A stretch of DNA of 64,000 nt. It comes from Streptomyces massasporeus. Lineage in GTDB: Bacteria > Actinomycetota > Actinomycetes > Streptomycetales > Streptomycetaceae. The stretch covers positions 102,190 to 166,189 of the forward strand of contig NZ_BMSE01000019.1 in NCBI RefSeq assembly GCF_014648995.1, given 5' to 3'. Shown here in pieces: positions 51,771-61,216 of the stretch. Numbering within the stretch: position 1 is the stretch's first letter; each line of letters opens with the position of its first letter. The notes beneath the pieces were generated by a model that was given only the letters and a program-made list of their open reading frames with translations, did no database searches and was not told the origin of the DNA. Both the position numbers and the translations under genes were made by a program.

Positions 51771-52768
51771 GGGGTTGCCTCCTCCTGCCAGGCGGGGGTG
51801 TGACGGTGGCGCCAGGCACCCGCCAGCCGGTGCCAGGTCGCGGTGGGCGGGATGAGCACGCTGGTCGCGAGCATCGTCGTCACCTCATGGCGGGTGCGCG
51901 GGCCGGGGGCGATGCGGGCGCGGGCGAACTCCGCCGTGCCGGCCGCCCAGCCGAGCGCGCAGGCCGTCGCGGCCCGGCCGTGACCGGTGGCGGCGAGGGC
52001 GCAGGCGGCGACCCCGGCGGTCGTGATGGCCGCGTGGGAGCGGATCCGTCCGCGGGGCGCGACGGCCTTGTCCCACCAGTCGGGGCCGTGCAGATGCCGC
52101 ATGAGGGCGTCGTCGGCGTTGCCGCGCTGCTGGCGCACGGACGCCCAGCGGGAGGCTGAGCGCACGGGGTGGCGGGTGGTGCGGCGGCCCTGCCGGATGC
52201 GCCAGCCCGAGTCGAGGACGCGCAGCGCGAGGTCGGCGTCCTCCCGGAAGGGGCGCCGGAAGCGTTCGTCGAAGCCGCCGACCTGCTTGAGGACCTCCGT
52301 GCGGTAGGCCATGTCGGCGGTGACCCAGTGGCCGCGGACGAGTCCGGCGGTGCCGCGTTCCCAGTCGGTGGGCCGGCGTTCACCGGGCAGCGGCACGGCG
52401 AGGACGCCCTGGACACCGGCGGTGTCGTGGGACGCCTCGGCGAGGTCCTCGGCCAGCTGCTCGCACCAGCGGGCGCCCACCTGGACGTCGTCGTCGAGGA
52501 ACACGGTCCACGGCGTGTGCACGGCGCGCAGCCCGGTGTTGCGGGCAGCGGCGGGCCCACGACCGCCGCCGCCCAGCACGGTGGTCCGCTCCCGCAGGTC
52601 ACCGAGGACGCTCAACGGATGCCGCAACGGGCCGGGTTCGCGCTCGGCCCGGTCGTCGACGAGGACGATCTCCTCGGGGCGCGGTCCGGTCGCGGCGGCG
52701 AGCGCGGCGAGACAGTCGGCGAGGGTGTCCGAGGCGAGGGTGGGGATCACTACGGCGTACGGGGTCAT
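51767..52768 (-). CDS. glycosyltransferase family 2, heptose/surface glycan type
   Basis: A 333-aa GT2 enzyme. Marks are YAVVIPTLASDTLADCLAAL, VLVDDRAE, the metal-binding FLDDDVQVG and the acceptor-side GGFDERFRRPFREDADLALRV. One or two hydrophobic stretches near residues 240-285 may tether it to the membrane. The ATG at 52768 is preceded by GGAGGGAGGG. It overlaps the HAD gene that follows by 4 bases. Confidence 0.88.
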   Translation of the reverse strand: MTPYAVVIPTLASDTLADCLAALAAATGPRPEEIVLVDDRAEREPGPLRHPLSVLGDLRERTTVLGGGGRGPAAARNTGLRAVHTPWTVFLDDDVQVGARWCEQLAEDLAEASHDTAGVQGVLAVPLPGERRPTDWERGTAGLVRGHWVTADMAYRTEVLKQVGGFDERFRRPFREDADLALRVLDSGWRIRQGRRTTRHPVRSASRWASVRQQRGNADDALMRHLHGPDWWDKAVAPRGRIRSHAAITTAGVAACALAATGHGRAATACALGWAAGTAEFARARIAPGPRTRHEVTTMLATSVLIPPTATWHRLAGAWRHRHTPAWQEEATP

Positions 52769-52880
52769 ACGGGCGGCCCTCCCTCCGGCGGCACAGGCGA
52801 AATACCGTGCTGGCGAGTGCCGCGGCAGGGCTCCCTCAAACACCGGGCCAGGCCGTCAGGGAACACCTCGTGACTATAAA

Positions 52881-52906
52881 CCGCGCGTATACACGCGATG
52901 TATAGT
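52881..52906 (+). promoter_or_regulatory. -10 TATAGT with adjoining palindrome, deacetylase promoter
   Basis: TATAGT (52901-52906) ends 6 bases before the ATG at 52913. Just upstream CGCGT-ATAC-ACGCG is a near-perfect palindrome at the spacer position, a likely operator. The GC-poor patch is unusual here. Confidence 0.5.
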
Positions 52907-52912
52907 CCCGGC

Positions 52913-53701
52913 ATGCCTTCTCTGACCCAGAAGATGAAGAAAACGGGGACCGCGTTCCGAACGGCCGGAACGCTCGCGGCGACCGCCGCCCTCACCCTCG
53001 CCCTGAGCGGCTGCACGGGGGCCGACACCACGGCCCCCAGCACCGTACGGGCCCGCCCGGCCACGGACATCGAGACGGTCCGCTTCGGCGCCGCCGACTG
53101 CCGCGAGGTCAAGTGCATCGCGCTCACCTTCGACGCAGGGCCGAGCGAGCACTCCGCGCGGCTGCTGGACATCCTGAAGGAGAAACAGGTCCCGGCGACC
53201 TTCTTCCTGCTCGGCAAGCGGCACATCGAGAAGTACCCGGAGCTGGTGCGGCGGATGGCCGACGAGGGCCACGAAGTGGCCAGCCACACCTGGGACCACA
53301 AGATCCTGACCCGGCTCGAGCCCGAGGAGATACGCGAGGAGCTGGAACGCCCCAACGTGGAGATAGAGCGCCTCACCGGCCGGCGCCCGACCCTGATGCG
53401 CCCGCCGCAGGGCCGCACCGACGACACCGTGCACGCCATCAGCCGCGAACTGGGCCTCTCCGAGGTGCTGTGGAGCGTGACGGCCAAGGACTACCGGACG
53501 ACCGACTCCGATCTCATCACCCGCCGGGTCCTCGCCCAGTCCTCCCGGGACGGGATCATCCTCCTCCACGACCTCTACGACGGAACGGTGCCTGCGGTGC
53601 CGGGGATCATCGACGCGCTGAAGGAACGCGGCTACGTCTTCGTCACGGTGCCCCAGCTGCTCGCGCCGGGGAAGGCGGAGCCGGGCGAGGTGTACCGATA
53701 A
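52913..53701 (+). CDS. polysaccharide deacetylase lipoprotein (NodB/CE4)
   Basis: A 262-aa lipoprotein with lipobox LALSGC (Cys34), so it is anchored outside the membrane. The NodB domain starts CIALTFDAGPSEHSARLLDIL, where the usual second Asp of TFDDGP is Ala, a variant frequent in actinobacterial members. HTWDH is the metal His pair, and RPPQGR, SVTAKDY and LLHDLY are motifs 3-5. It likely trims acetyl groups from peptidoglycan or a wall glycan. The start is set by TATAGT 6 bases upstream; the ATG at 52934 has AGAAG and is an alternative. Confidence 0.9.
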   Translation: MPSLTQKMKKTGTAFRTAGTLAATAALTLALSGCTGADTTAPSTVRARPATDIETVRFGAADCREVKCIALTFDAGPSEHSARLLDILKEKQVPATFFLLGKRHIEKYPELVRRMADEGHEVASHTWDHKILTRLEPEEIREELERPNVEIERLTGRRPTLMRPPQGRTDDTVHAISRELGLSEVLWSVTAKDYRTTDSDLITRRVLAQSSRDGIILLHDLYDGTVPAVPGIIDALKERGYVFVTVPQLLAPGKAEPGEVYR

Positions 53702-53717
53702 CTCCCCGCCGGTTCCC

Positions 53718-53723
53718 TACGAT
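53718..53723 (+). promoter_or_regulatory. -10 element TACGAT of the SRPBCC gene
   Basis: TACGAT ends 6 bases before the GTG at 53730, a leaderless-type arrangement. Confidence 0.5.
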
Positions 53724-53729
53724 CGGGGG

Positions 53730-54170
53730 GTGGCGAACTTCCTGCTCGAACGCACCGTCCCGCTCCCTCTCGACGAGGCGTGGCGGCGGATCACACGGTG
53801 GCCGGGGCACGGCGAGGCGGTCCCGTTGACGGTGGTCAGGGTGGAGCCGCCCGGCCCGACGCGTGAGGGGTCGCGCGTCGTGGCCCGCTCGGGCGCCGGG
53901 CCGCTGGTCTTCGACGACCCGATGGAGGTCACGGTGTGGCAGCCGCCGGAGGACGGGACCGCGGGGGTGTGCCGACTGGAGAAGCGGGGCCGTGTGGTGC
54001 TCGGGTGGGCCGAACTCGAAGTACGGCCGGGGCCGGGGGGCCGTACGCGGGTGATCTGGCGGGAGGAGATCCGGATCCGGTTCCTGCCGTCGCTCTTCGA
54101 CGGCGTGGTGCGGCGCTCGTCGCGGTACGTGTTCGGCCGGGCCCTGAACCGCCTGCTCAGACAGCCCTGA
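53730..54170 (+). CDS. SRPBCC-fold protein
   Basis: A 146-aa single-domain START/Bet v1-like protein (RTVPLPLDEAWRRITRWPGH at the N-terminus, RVIWREEIRIRFLPSLFDGVV near the end, a helix packing on the sheet). Such proteins bind hydrophobic ligands or act in polyketide aromatisation; nothing nearby indicates which. The GTG at 53730 is set by the TACGAT promoter. It is a tandem neighbour of the deacetylase gene, 28 bases away, but has its own promoter. Confidence 0.85.
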   Translation: MANFLLERTVPLPLDEAWRRITRWPGHGEAVPLTVVRVEPPGPTREGSRVVARSGAGPLVFDDPMEVTVWQPPEDGTAGVCRLEKRGRVVLGWAELEVRPGPGGRTRVIWREEIRIRFLPSLFDGVVRRSSRYVFGRALNRLLRQP

Positions 54171-54203
54171 CGAGCCGCCGCCGCTGGGTCGGTTCCCGGG
54201 AGC

Positions 54204-55355
54204 TCAGGCCACCGACCCGATCCGTCCGACCGCCTTCGACTCCGGCTCGTGGTGGATCGGCGTGTGCGCCCCGGTCAGCGAGACCCCGCTGCCGCCGCGC
54301 TTCCCGGCGACGATCTCCGACGCGATCGACAGGGCCGTCTCCTCGGGCGTCCGGGCCCCGAGGTCCAGGCCGATCGGCGAGCGCAGTCGACTCAACTCCA
54401 GTTCGGTGACGCCCACTTCACGCAGGCGGGCGTTGCGGTCCAGGTGGGTGCGCCGGGAGCCCATGGCACCGACGTACGCCACCGGCAGGCGCAGCGCCAG
54501 CCGCAGCAGGGGCACGTCGAACTTGGCGTCGTGGGTGAGGACACACAGCACCGTACGGGTGTCGACGTCCGTGCTCTCCAGGTAGCGGTGGGGCCACTCG
54601 ACGACGATCTCGTCGGCGTCCGGGAAGCGTGTCCGGGTCGCGAAGACGGGCCGGGCGTCGCACACGGTGACGTGGTAGCCGAGGAACTTGCCCATGCGGA
54701 CCAGGGCGGAGGCGAAGTCGATCGCCCCGAAGACGATCATCCGGGGTGCCGGTACCGAGGATTCGACCAGGATCGTGAGGGGCGTCCCGCAGCGAGAGCC
54801 CTGCTCGCCGATCTCCAGGGTGCCGGTGCGCCCGGCGTCCAGGAAGGCGCCGGCCTCGGCGGCGACCGTGCGGTCCAGTTCCGGGTGGGCGCCGAAGCCG
54901 CCTTCGCGGGAGCCGTCGGGGCGGACCACGAGGGCCCGGCCCGTCAGTTCGCGCGGGCCCGACACGATCCGCGCCACCGCCGCCGCCTCCCCTAGTGCGG
55001 CGGCGGTGAGCGCGGTCCTGACCACCGGGCGGACCGGATCGGCGGCCCGTACCGGCGTGACCAGGATGTCGATGACGCCGCCGCAGGTCAGGCCCACGGC
55101 AAAAGCGTCGTCGTCGCTGTACCCGAAGCGCTCCAGGACAGTTTCGCCGTCCCGCAGCGCCTGTTCGCACAGTTCGTAGACCGCGCCCTCGACGCAGCCG
55201 CCGGAGACCGAGCCGATCGCCGTGCCCTCGGTGTCCACCGCGAGCGCGGCGCCGGGTTGGCGGGGCGCGCTGCCGCCGACGGCCACCACGGTGGCCACGG
55301 CGAAGTCACGGCCCTGCTCGACCCACCGGTTCAGCTCCTCGGCGATGTCCAGCAT
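54204..55355 (-). CDS. XdhC/CoxI-family molybdenum-hydroxylase maturation factor
   Basis: A 383-aa protein with the XdhC N-terminal block (LDIAEELNRWVEQGRDFAVATVV, GSAPRQPGAALAVD) and GSVSGGCVEGAV, and a C-terminal Rossmann domain (RMIVFGAIDFASALVRMGKFLGY). The family binds the molybdenum cofactor, helps sulfurate it and inserts it into xanthine dehydrogenase. It is last in the minus-strand purine cluster, 37 bases after the permease. The ATG at 55355 fits the family start. Confidence 0.9.
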   Translation of the reverse strand: MLDIAEELNRWVEQGRDFAVATVVAVGGSAPRQPGAALAVDTEGTAIGSVSGGCVEGAVYELCEQALRDGETVLERFGYSDDDAFAVGLTCGGVIDILVTPVRAADPVRPVVRTALTAAALGEAAAVARIVSGPRELTGRALVVRPDGSREGGFGAHPELDRTVAAEAGAFLDAGRTGTLEIGEQGSRCGTPLTILVESSVPAPRMIVFGAIDFASALVRMGKFLGYHVTVCDARPVFATRTRFPDADEIVVEWPHRYLESTDVDTRTVLCVLTHDAKFDVPLLRLALRLPVAYVGAMGSRRTHLDRNARLREVGVTELELSRLRSPIGLDLGARTPEETALSIASEIVAGKRGGSGVSLTGAHTPIHHEPESKAVGRIGSVA

Positions 55356-55392
55356 CTGTCTCGGTCTCCTTGGGGTTGCGGCGGACGGGGCG

Positions 55393-56850
55393 TCAGTGGA
55401 CGCCCAGCCAGCTCTCGATCGGGTTGAGGGCGAAGTAGACGACGAACACCGCCGTGAGGATCCACATGAAGGCGCCGATCTCGCGCCACTTGCCCTGGGC
55501 GGTCTTGATGGCGACGTAGGAGATGACGCCCGCGGCGACACCGGTGGTGATGGTGTACGTGAACGGCATCAGCACGACCGTCAAAAACACCGGGATGGCG
55601 GTGGCCCGGTCGGCCCAGTCCACGTGCCGGGCGTTCATCAGCATCATGGCGCCGATGACGACCAGGGCGGCGGCCGCGACCTCCGACGGCACGATCGCCG
55701 TGAGCGGGGTGAAGAACAGGCAGGCCGCGAAGAACAGGCCCGTGACCACGGAGGCGAGGCCCGTGCGGGCGCCCTCGCCGACCCCGGTGGCCGACTCGAT
55801 GAACACCGTCTGGCCGGAACCGCCGGACACGCCTCCGATCGCGCCGCCGGCCCCGTCGATGAACAGCGCCTTGGACAGGCCCGGCATGCGGCCCTTGCCG
55901 TCGGCGAGCTCGGCCTCGGTGCCGACGCCGATGATGGTGGCCATCGCGTCGAAGAACCCGGCGAGCACCAGCGTGAAGACGATCATCCCGACCGTCATCG
56001 CGCCGACCTCGCCCCAGCCGCCGAACCGCACGTCCCCGAAGAGCGAGAAGTCGGGCATGGACACCGCGCTGCCGTGCAGTTCGGGTGCGCCACCCGACCA
56101 CTGCCTGGGATCGATGACGCCCGCCGCGTTCAGGATCGCCGCGACGACCGTGCCGCCGACGATGCCGATGAGGATGGCGCCCGGGACGTTCCGGGCCTGG
56201 AGCATGAAGATCAGCAGCAGGGTTCCGGCGAACAGCAGCACGGGCCAGCCGGCCAGTTCGCCCGCCGGGCCGAGTGCGAGGGGCGTGGCCTTGCCCTGGT
56301 GCACGAAGCCCGACTTGTAGAAACCGATGAGGGCGATGAACAGGCCGATGCCCATGGTGATGCCGTGCTTGAGCGCGAGCGGGATCGCGTTCATGATCAT
56401 CTCGCGCAGGCCGGTGACGACCAGCAGCATGATGATCACGCCGTACATCACGCACATGCCCATCGCCTGCGGCCAGGTCATCTCGGGCGCGACCTGGGAG
56501 GCGAGGACCCCGGAGACCGAGAGGCCGGCGGCGAGGGCCAGGGGCACCTTGCCGACGAAGCCCATCAGCAGGGTGGTGAAGGCCGCCGCGAACGCGGTCG
56601 CGGTGATCAGGGCCGGCTGGGCGAGGGTGGCCCCGGCCGCGTCCTTGCCGGACAGGATCAGGGGGTTGAGCAGGAGGATGTACGCCATCGCCATGAAGGT
56701 CGTGATGCCGCCGCGCACTTCACGGGCGACCGTGGACCCTCTGTGGGATATGTGGAAGTACCGGTCGAGCCAGGACCGTCCGGCCGGGACGCGGGTGCCT
56801 TCACCCGCGTCGTCGGCCGTGGCCCTCGGCTCCAGTGATTGCTGGGTCAT
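55393..56850 (-). CDS. NCS2-family purine permease, AzgA-like
   Basis: A 485-aa polytopic importer (about 12-14 helices) of the AzgA hypoxanthine/guanine/adenine group. Marks are REVRGGITTFMAMAYILLLNP at the start, FEDG-type GGAIGGVSGGSGQTVFIES, and ATGVGEGARTGLASVVTG. It would bring in the purines degraded by the xanthine dehydrogenase encoded upstream. The ATG at 56850 has GGGAGACGG upstream; a TTG at 56874 is less likely. It follows the dehydrogenase operon by 111 bases. Confidence 0.92.
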   Translation of the reverse strand: MTQQSLEPRATADDAGEGTRVPAGRSWLDRYFHISHRGSTVAREVRGGITTFMAMAYILLLNPLILSGKDAAGATLAQPALITATAFAAAFTTLLMGFVGKVPLALAAGLSVSGVLASQVAPEMTWPQAMGMCVMYGVIIMLLVVTGLREMIMNAIPLALKHGITMGIGLFIALIGFYKSGFVHQGKATPLALGPAGELAGWPVLLFAGTLLLIFMLQARNVPGAILIGIVGGTVVAAILNAAGVIDPRQWSGGAPELHGSAVSMPDFSLFGDVRFGGWGEVGAMTVGMIVFTLVLAGFFDAMATIIGVGTEAELADGKGRMPGLSKALFIDGAGGAIGGVSGGSGQTVFIESATGVGEGARTGLASVVTGLFFAACLFFTPLTAIVPSEVAAAALVVIGAMMLMNARHVDWADRATAIPVFLTVVLMPFTYTITTGVAAGVISYVAIKTAQGKWREIGAFMWILTAVFVVYFALNPIESWLGVH

Positions 56851-56961
56851 GGGGTGCCGTCTCCCAAGTTTCAAAGGGGGTTGGGATGTTCACGACCCGG
56901 GGGACGGCCCGAGACGAACAAGGGACCCTGGGGGACGAAGCCCCCAGGGGGACGTGACTGC

Positions 56962-59361
56962 TCAGCCCTCGGAGAGCTGTGTGCCCGTCAGGTGCTCGGG
57001 CCTCACCGGAGTCCGGTTCAGCTCGAGCCCGGTCGCGTTCCGGATCGCCGCGAGGACGGCCGGGGTCGACGACAGGGTCGGTGCCTCGCCGATGCCGCGC
57101 AGCCCGTACGGGGCGTGCTCGTCGGCGAGTTCGAGGACGTCGACCGGGATGGTCGGCGTGTCGAGGATGGTCGGGATCAGGTAGTCGGTGAAGGAGGGGT
57201 TCTTGACCTTCGCCGTCTTCGGGTCGACGACGATCTCCTCCATGACGGCCACGCCCAGACCCTGTGTGGTGCCGCCCTGGATCTGGCCGAGCACCGACAG
57301 CGGGTTGAGGGCCTTGCCGACGTCCTGGGCGCAGGCCAGCTCGATGACCTTGACCAGGCCGAGCTCGGTGTCGACCTCGACGACGGCGCGGTGCGCGGCG
57401 AAGGAGTACTGCACGTGCCCGTTGCCCTGGCCGGTGCGCAGGTCGAAGGGCTCGGTCGGCCGGTGCCGCCACTCCGCCTCGACCTCGACGGCCTCGCCCT
57501 CCAGCACGTCGGCCAGGTCGGAGAGGACCTCGCCGCCGTCGGTGACGACCTTGCCGCCCTCCAGGAGCAGTTCGGCCGTCGCCCAGGCCGGGTGGTAGGA
57601 GCCGAACTTGCGGCGCCCGATCTCCAGGACCTTCTCGCGGACCAGCTCGCAGGAGTTCTTCACCGCGCCGCCGGTGACGTAGGTCTGCCGGGAGGCCGAC
57701 GTCGAACCGGCGCTGCCCACCTGGGTGTCGGCCGGGTGGATGGTCACCTGCGTGACGCCCAGCTCGGTGCGGGCGATCTGCGCGTGGACGGTGACACCGC
57801 CCTGGCCGACCTCCGCCATGGCCGTGTGGACCGTGGCCACCGGTTCCCCGTTGAGGACCTCCATACGGACCTTGGCGGTGGAGTAGTCGTCGAACCCCTC
57901 GGAGAAGCCGACGTTCTTGATGCCGACCGCGTAGCCGACCCCGCGTACGACGCCCTCGCCGTGCGTGGTGTTGGACAGACCCCCCGGCAGCTGCCGTACG
58001 TCGGCGCCCTCGCTGGACTCCCACTGGCGCTCCGGCGGCATCGGCATCGCCTTGACGCGGCGCAGCAGTTCGGCGACGGGGGCCGGGGAGTCGACGGGCT
58101 GCCCGGTCGGCAGGAGCGTGCCCTGCTCCATGGCGTTGAGCCGGCGGAACTCCACCGGGTCCATGCCGAGCTTCACGGCGAGTTTGTCCATCTGCGCCTC
58201 GTAGGCGAAGCACGCCTGGACCGCGCCGAAGCCGCGCATCGCGCCGCAGGGCGGGTTGTTGGTGTAGAGGGCGATGGCCTCGATGTCCACGTCCTCGACC
58301 ACGTACGGGCCGACGGACAGGGAGGAGGCGTTGCCGACGACCGCCGGGGAGGCGGAGGCGTAGGCGCCGCCGTCCAGGACGATCCGGGCCTTCAGGTGGG
58401 TGAGCTTGCCGTCCTTGGTGGCCCCGTGCTCGTAGTACAGCTTCGCGGGGTGGCGGTGAACGTGCCCGAAGAACGACTCGAACCGGTTGTAGACGATCTT
58501 GACGGGCTTGCCCGTCCGCAGGGCCAGCAGGCAGGCGTGGATCTGCATCGACAGGTCCTCGCGGCCGCCGAACGCGCCGCCGACGCCGGAGAGCGTCATC
58601 CGCACCTTGTCCTCGGGCAGGCCGAGCACGGGCGCGATCTGGCGCAGGTCGCTGTGCAGCCACTGGGTGGCGATGTAGAGGTGGACGCCGCCGTCCTCCT
58701 CCGGCACGGCGAGACCGGACTCGGGGCCGAGGAAGGCCTGGTCCTGCATGCCGAAGGTGTACTCGCCCTCGACGATGACGTCCGCCCGCTCCCGGGCGGC
58801 CGTGACGTCGCCGCGGACGATCGGCTGGCGGTGCACGATGTTGGGGTGCGGGACGTGACCGGCGTGGTGGTCGTCGCGGTTCTCGTGGACGAGAAGCGCG
58901 TCCGGGGCGGTCGCGGAGGCCTCGTCGGTGATGACGGGCAGTTCGCGGTAGTCGACCTTGATCTTCGCGGCGGCCCGGCGCGCGGTCTCCGGGTGGTCGG
59001 CGGCGACGAGGGCGACCGGCTCGCCGTGGTGACGGACCTTGCCGTGGGCGAGGACCGGGGTGTCCTGGATCTCCAGCCCGTAGTTCTTCACGTCGGTGGG
59101 CAGGTCGTCGTACGTGAGCACGGCGTAGACGCCCGGCATGGCCAGGGCCTCGCCCGTGTCGATGGACACGATCTCGGCGTGCGCGACGGTCGAGCGGAGG
59201 ATCTGCCCCCACAGCATGTCCTCGTGCCACATGTCGGACGAGTACGCGAACTCGCCGGTGACCTTGAGGGTGCCGTCGGGGCGGAGCGTGGACTCGCCGA
59301 TGCCGCCCTTGGTCTGGGAGCCCTGGGTGATCTTCGTGGGGGTTCCACTGGGGGAAGCCAT
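56962..59361 (-). CDS. xanthine dehydrogenase, molybdopterin-binding subunit
   Basis: A 799-aa large subunit that hydroxylates hypoxanthine and xanthine towards urate. The N-terminal hammerhead domain (GIGESTLRPDGTLKVTGEF, AYSSDM) precedes the Moco domain: SGVGGAFGGREDLSMQ, GAMRGFGAVQACFAYE, AEVGQGG and GSAGSTSASRQTYVTG, ending ALRGIGEAPTLSS with the expected catalytic Glu. It lies 2 bases after the iron-sulfur gene. The length is normal. An aldehyde- or CO-dehydrogenase-like substrate cannot be excluded, but the neighbours point to purines. Confidence 0.92.
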   Translation of the reverse strand: MASPSGTPTKITQGSQTKGGIGESTLRPDGTLKVTGEFAYSSDMWHEDMLWGQILRSTVAHAEIVSIDTGEALAMPGVYAVLTYDDLPTDVKNYGLEIQDTPVLAHGKVRHHGEPVALVAADHPETARRAAAKIKVDYRELPVITDEASATAPDALLVHENRDDHHAGHVPHPNIVHRQPIVRGDVTAARERADVIVEGEYTFGMQDQAFLGPESGLAVPEEDGGVHLYIATQWLHSDLRQIAPVLGLPEDKVRMTLSGVGGAFGGREDLSMQIHACLLALRTGKPVKIVYNRFESFFGHVHRHPAKLYYEHGATKDGKLTHLKARIVLDGGAYASASPAVVGNASSLSVGPYVVEDVDIEAIALYTNNPPCGAMRGFGAVQACFAYEAQMDKLAVKLGMDPVEFRRLNAMEQGTLLPTGQPVDSPAPVAELLRRVKAMPMPPERQWESSEGADVRQLPGGLSNTTHGEGVVRGVGYAVGIKNVGFSEGFDDYSTAKVRMEVLNGEPVATVHTAMAEVGQGGVTVHAQIARTELGVTQVTIHPADTQVGSAGSTSASRQTYVTGGAVKNSCELVREKVLEIGRRKFGSYHPAWATAELLLEGGKVVTDGGEVLSDLADVLEGEAVEVEAEWRHRPTEPFDLRTGQGNGHVQYSFAAHRAVVEVDTELGLVKVIELACAQDVGKALNPLSVLGQIQGGTTQGLGVAVMEEIVVDPKTAKVKNPSFTDYLIPTILDTPTIPVDVLELADEHAPYGLRGIGEAPTLSSTPAVLAAIRNATGLELNRTPVRPEHLTGTQLSEG

Positions 59362-59363
59362 GA

Positions 59364-59947
<584 letters not shown>

Positions 59948-59948
<1 letters not shown>

Positions 59949-60838
59949 CACGCAGCTCCCTCGGTGAGGCGGCGGGTGCCGCGGTAGGACTCCCAGGTCC
60001 AGGTCAGCGTGCGGCGGGCCATGACGCCGACCGCGTGGCGGCGGTAGCTCGCGGTGCCCCGGACGTCGTCGATCGGGTTGCAGGCGGCGGAGCACAGGTC
60101 CGCGAACTGCTTGGCGACCGACGGGGTGATGATCTGCCCGTTGTCCCAGAAGCCGCCCTCCTCCAGCGCGGCGTTCAGGAACTCCTCGGCGGCCTTGGCC
60201 CGAACGGGCGTAGGAGCGGCCGAACCGATGCCGGTCCGCACGGTCCGCGTCTCGGGGTGCAGCGCGAGCCCGAAGGCACACACGGCGATGACCATCGCGT
60301 TCCTGGTGCCCACCTTGGAGAACTGCTGCGGCCCGTCCGCCTTCTTCACGTGCACCGCGCGGATCAGCTCGTCGGCCGCCAGCGCGTTGCGCTTCACGCC
60401 GGTGTAGAACGCGTCGATCGGGATGCGGCGCGAGCCGCGCACCGACTCGACCTCCACCTCGGCGCCCGCGGCGAGCAGGGCGGGGTGGGCGTCACCGGCC
60501 GGGGAGGCGGTGCCGAGGTTGCCGCCGACACCACCGCGGTTGCGGATCTGCGGGGAGGCGACCGTGTGCGAGGCGAGGGCGAGACCCGGCAGCTCGCCGC
60601 GCAGGTTCTCCATGATCTTCGTGTACGGCACGGAGGCACCCAGCCGCACGCTGTCCTCGCCGACCTCCCACTCGGAGAGGTCGCCGATGCGGTTCAGGTC
60701 CAAGAGGTACTCGGGCCGACGGTGGTCGAAGTTGATCTCGACCATCACGTCGGTGCCACCCGCAATCGGCACAGCTGTGGGGTGCTCGGCTTTCGCGGCG
60801 AGCGCCTCCTCCCAGCTGGCGGGGCGAAGGAAGTCCAT
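59948..60838 (-). CDS. xanthine dehydrogenase, FAD-binding subunit
   Basis: A 296-aa subunit passing electrons from the iron-sulfur centres to NAD. The FAD motifs are VPIAGGTDVMVEINFD and the later IRNRGGVGGNLGTASPAGD. It is the first gene of the minus-strand operon FAD, Fe-S, Mo subunits (then permease and XdhC). The ATG at 60838 is preceded by an AGAGAG-type purine run. The frame is open to 60886 but the extension is Arg-rich and unlikely. It is divergent from the PucR gene and probably controlled by it. Confidence 0.92.
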
Positions 60839-61216
60839 GACCGGCTCTCTTCTTCGTCTTCTCGTGGGGCGTTCAGATTGAGCCAATCCGTGTGCGGCGG
60901 TCCCGGCTCGTTCATGTGCTGTTAACGCGTAGTGACCTCAGTACACAGCGCACTGCGCCAAGCGAGTCAGTCACGGAAACCATGAAGGAGTTGGCTGGCC
61001 AGGACAGGCATCTTGTAGATTCGTATGAACGGAGGTCCTCAGAAACCTCCTCGTTCTCCTGTGGAAACGCGCGACACAGCCGCGTGACCTGGGACACAGC
61101 CGGGACACCGTCCGGAGGCCGGCGAGCATCGCTCACCAGGCCACCGAACAGGCGTTCCCCGCATATCCCTCCAAGATCCACCATTGAATTCGAGACAAAG
61201 AACGGCGGCGACGAGA
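60839..61216. promoter_or_regulatory. 378-bp divergent region between xdh operon and pucR-type gene
   Basis: It must hold both promoters. It is less GC-rich than its neighbours. GGAGGT (61031-61036) and ACCTCC (61045-61050) form a short inverted repeat with an 8-base spacer, a possible operator. I see no gene in it. Confidence 0.45.
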
